From JAPOUP01 sp965203255 (lineage in GTDB: Bacteria > Pseudomonadota > Alphaproteobacteria > Rhodobacterales > Rhodobacteraceae): a DNA stretch of 64,000 nt. The notes under the pieces were generated by a model. The model was not told the origin of the DNA and did not search any database. It saw only the letters and a program-made list of their open reading frames with translations. The stretch covers positions 3,596,001 through 3,660,000 of the forward strand of contig OZ241882.1 of NCBI GenBank assembly GCA_965203255.1, in the 5' to 3' direction. Shown here one piece after another: positions 63,192 to 64,000 of this stretch (position 1 is the stretch's first letter; each line of letters starts with the position of its first letter). The position numbers and the translations under genes are program-made.

Positions 63192-63941
63192 ATGAGACTG
63201 TTAACCACAACCTCCGCAGCACTGATACTTACCGCGTTCCCCGCCCTTGCCGATGGCGGCCACGCCATCCATCAGGACGGTGCCGTCAGGTCACCGGAAG
63301 ATTCTGCAAAGACCGCTTCCTTTGACATCCTGGCCGCGCACGTGCATCGCGACGGGCGTACCGTGACTTTTCATATGACCACAAATGGCGAGGCCGGCGC
63401 AGACACACCGGAACCGGTGGGCGAACTGGGCGGTGCACCAGTTCATGCCTATGTCTGGCCGACCTCGCTCGATCCGTCAGTCGTCGGCTTTGAAGGCGAG
63501 ACGGGGATTCTGGCCCTTGCCGCGACCAGCCATCCCGACTTCGACGATACGCCGCTGTTTGACGAAAACGCAGATGGGGATCCGACCAACGACGGGCTGG
63601 TATGGCACAGCCACTGGGTTGTGCTGACGCCAACGGAGGAATGCGGCCCCGGGGCACTCGGGGTCCGCGACATTCCTGAGGGCGAAACACCGGTTATGCC
63701 CGCGACCTGGCCGGGGCTCCCCATTTACATCGACAGTCCTGGCTACACGCCGCTGTTCGATGGGCCGGAAGTGATCGTGAATGTCCCCTTCGTCGATGCA
63801 TCCATCGTCTCCGGCGCATCCTATGATGGGGTCACTTCCGCGCTGAAGGTCAACGCCAACATCCACGCACCGCTGTTGTGCGTCACTGATGTCTTTGATA
63901 TCGCCTCCGGCGACCTCAGCCTGCCCGGCAAGGTCGAGTGA
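63192..63941 (+). CDS. Secreted protein of unknown function
   Basis: 249 residues. Signal peptide MRLLTTTSAALILTAFPALA with a likely cut before DGGHA. The mature protein is acidic, predicted mostly beta, with motifs VHAYVWPTSLDPSVVGFEGE, FDENADGDPTNDGLVWHSHW and GVRDIPEGETPVMPATWPG. DENADGDPTND looks like a calcium-binding loop and WHSHW a possible metal site. Two Cys could form a disulphide. ACAGGAGAACCGAC precedes the ATG. No family recognised; controlled presumably by the adjacent MarR. Confidence 0.75.
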   Translation: MRLLTTTSAALILTAFPALADGGHAIHQDGAVRSPEDSAKTASFDILAAHVHRDGRTVTFHMTTNGEAGADTPEPVGELGGAPVHAYVWPTSLDPSVVGFEGETGILALAATSHPDFDDTPLFDENADGDPTNDGLVWHSHWVVLTPTEECGPGALGVRDIPEGETPVMPATWPGLPIYIDSPGYTPLFDGPEVIVNVPFVDASIVSGASYDGVTSALKVNANIHAPLLCVTDVFDIASGDLSLPGKVE

Positions 63942-63994
63942 AGGGAACCGGGCGCGGTGGCTTCCGACGCCGCGTCCATCAAAGGAGAATGACG

Positions 63995-64000
63995 ATGCCC
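63995..64000 (+). CDS. Start of a further gene (cut by window end)
   Basis: AAAGGAG at 63981-63987 followed by ATG 63995 suggests a new gene in the same operon as the secreted protein. Only two codons are visible. Confidence 0.4.

Noticed and set aside
1..64000. CRISPR array, rRNA or tRNA genes
   Set aside because: No regularly spaced repeats and no cloverleaf-like sequences were noticed on reading either strand; a dedicated scan was not possible.

Overview
The window looks like a heavily rearranged accessory region of an alphaproteobacterium, most likely Rhodobacterales. This rests on high GC outside the AT-rich promoters, roseobacter-type amino-acid and amine catabolism genes, a serine recombinase of a kind common in that group, and many GC-rich IS110 and IS5 elements. 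No rRNA, tRNA, CRISPR array or phage structural gene was seen. Taxonomy is inferred from gene content only.

1-7.4 kb is a defence-like block: the 3' part of a large DExF-box helicase, a decayed PIN toxin gene with an intact XRE/ImmA partner, and a divergently transcribed ubiquitin-like conjugation operon (ubiquitin-like protein, E2, JAMM-E1 fusion, DUF6527 zinc protein, small protein). 7.4-16.4 kb is a mosaic. Two ~500 bp direct repeats, each ending in a long poly-C tract, flank an RTX fragment, a PaeR7I/XhoI-type restriction-modification pair broken by two insertion sequences, and the C-terminal half of a serine recombinase. 16.4-20.5 kb is a pile of IS110 and IS4-type transposases. 20.6-23.5 kb holds an intact DUF433/DUF5615 toxin-antitoxin pair, a decayed hsdR and a HigA antitoxin with a wrecked HigB.

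23.7-37.2 kb is a coherent catabolic locus built around a divergent promoter at ~30.5 kb. Leftward are an FAD oxidoreductase and a five-gene peptide/nickel-type ABC importer. Rightward are a metal-dependent cyclase-family hydrolase, a second FAD oxidoreductase, a MarR regulator and a two-gene indolepyruvate-ferredoxin-oxidoreductase-like enzyme. The substrate is unknown. 37.9-41.3 kb contains two decayed IS110 elements, one a second copy of the element at 16.4 kb.

41.6-53.5 kb is the most interesting part. An AbiE locus with a broken toxin is followed by five tightly packed genes: a UPF1-like SF1 helicase with a C-terminal DUF559/Vsr-like nuclease, a membrane-anchored coiled-coil protein, a membrane-anchored coiled-coil McrB-like AAA+ ATPase, a DUF2357/McrC-like protein and an actin/Hsp70-fold protein. 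It resembles the McrBC-derived, putatively RNA-targeting CoCoNuT systems and may be an uncharacterised variant.

54-64 kb holds TacA with a frameshifted TacT, a decayed dimethylglycine-dehydrogenase-type gene, a GntR-controlled amino-acid utilisation cluster (Asp/Glu-racemase-like enzyme, M20 deacylase, PLP ammonia-lyase, M24 peptidase-like hydrolase), a decayed IS5, a MarR regulator with a palindromic operator, and a secreted protein. A recurring theme is that antitoxins are intact while four of the five toxin genes are broken, and every IS110 transposase has lost a conserved acidic residue.
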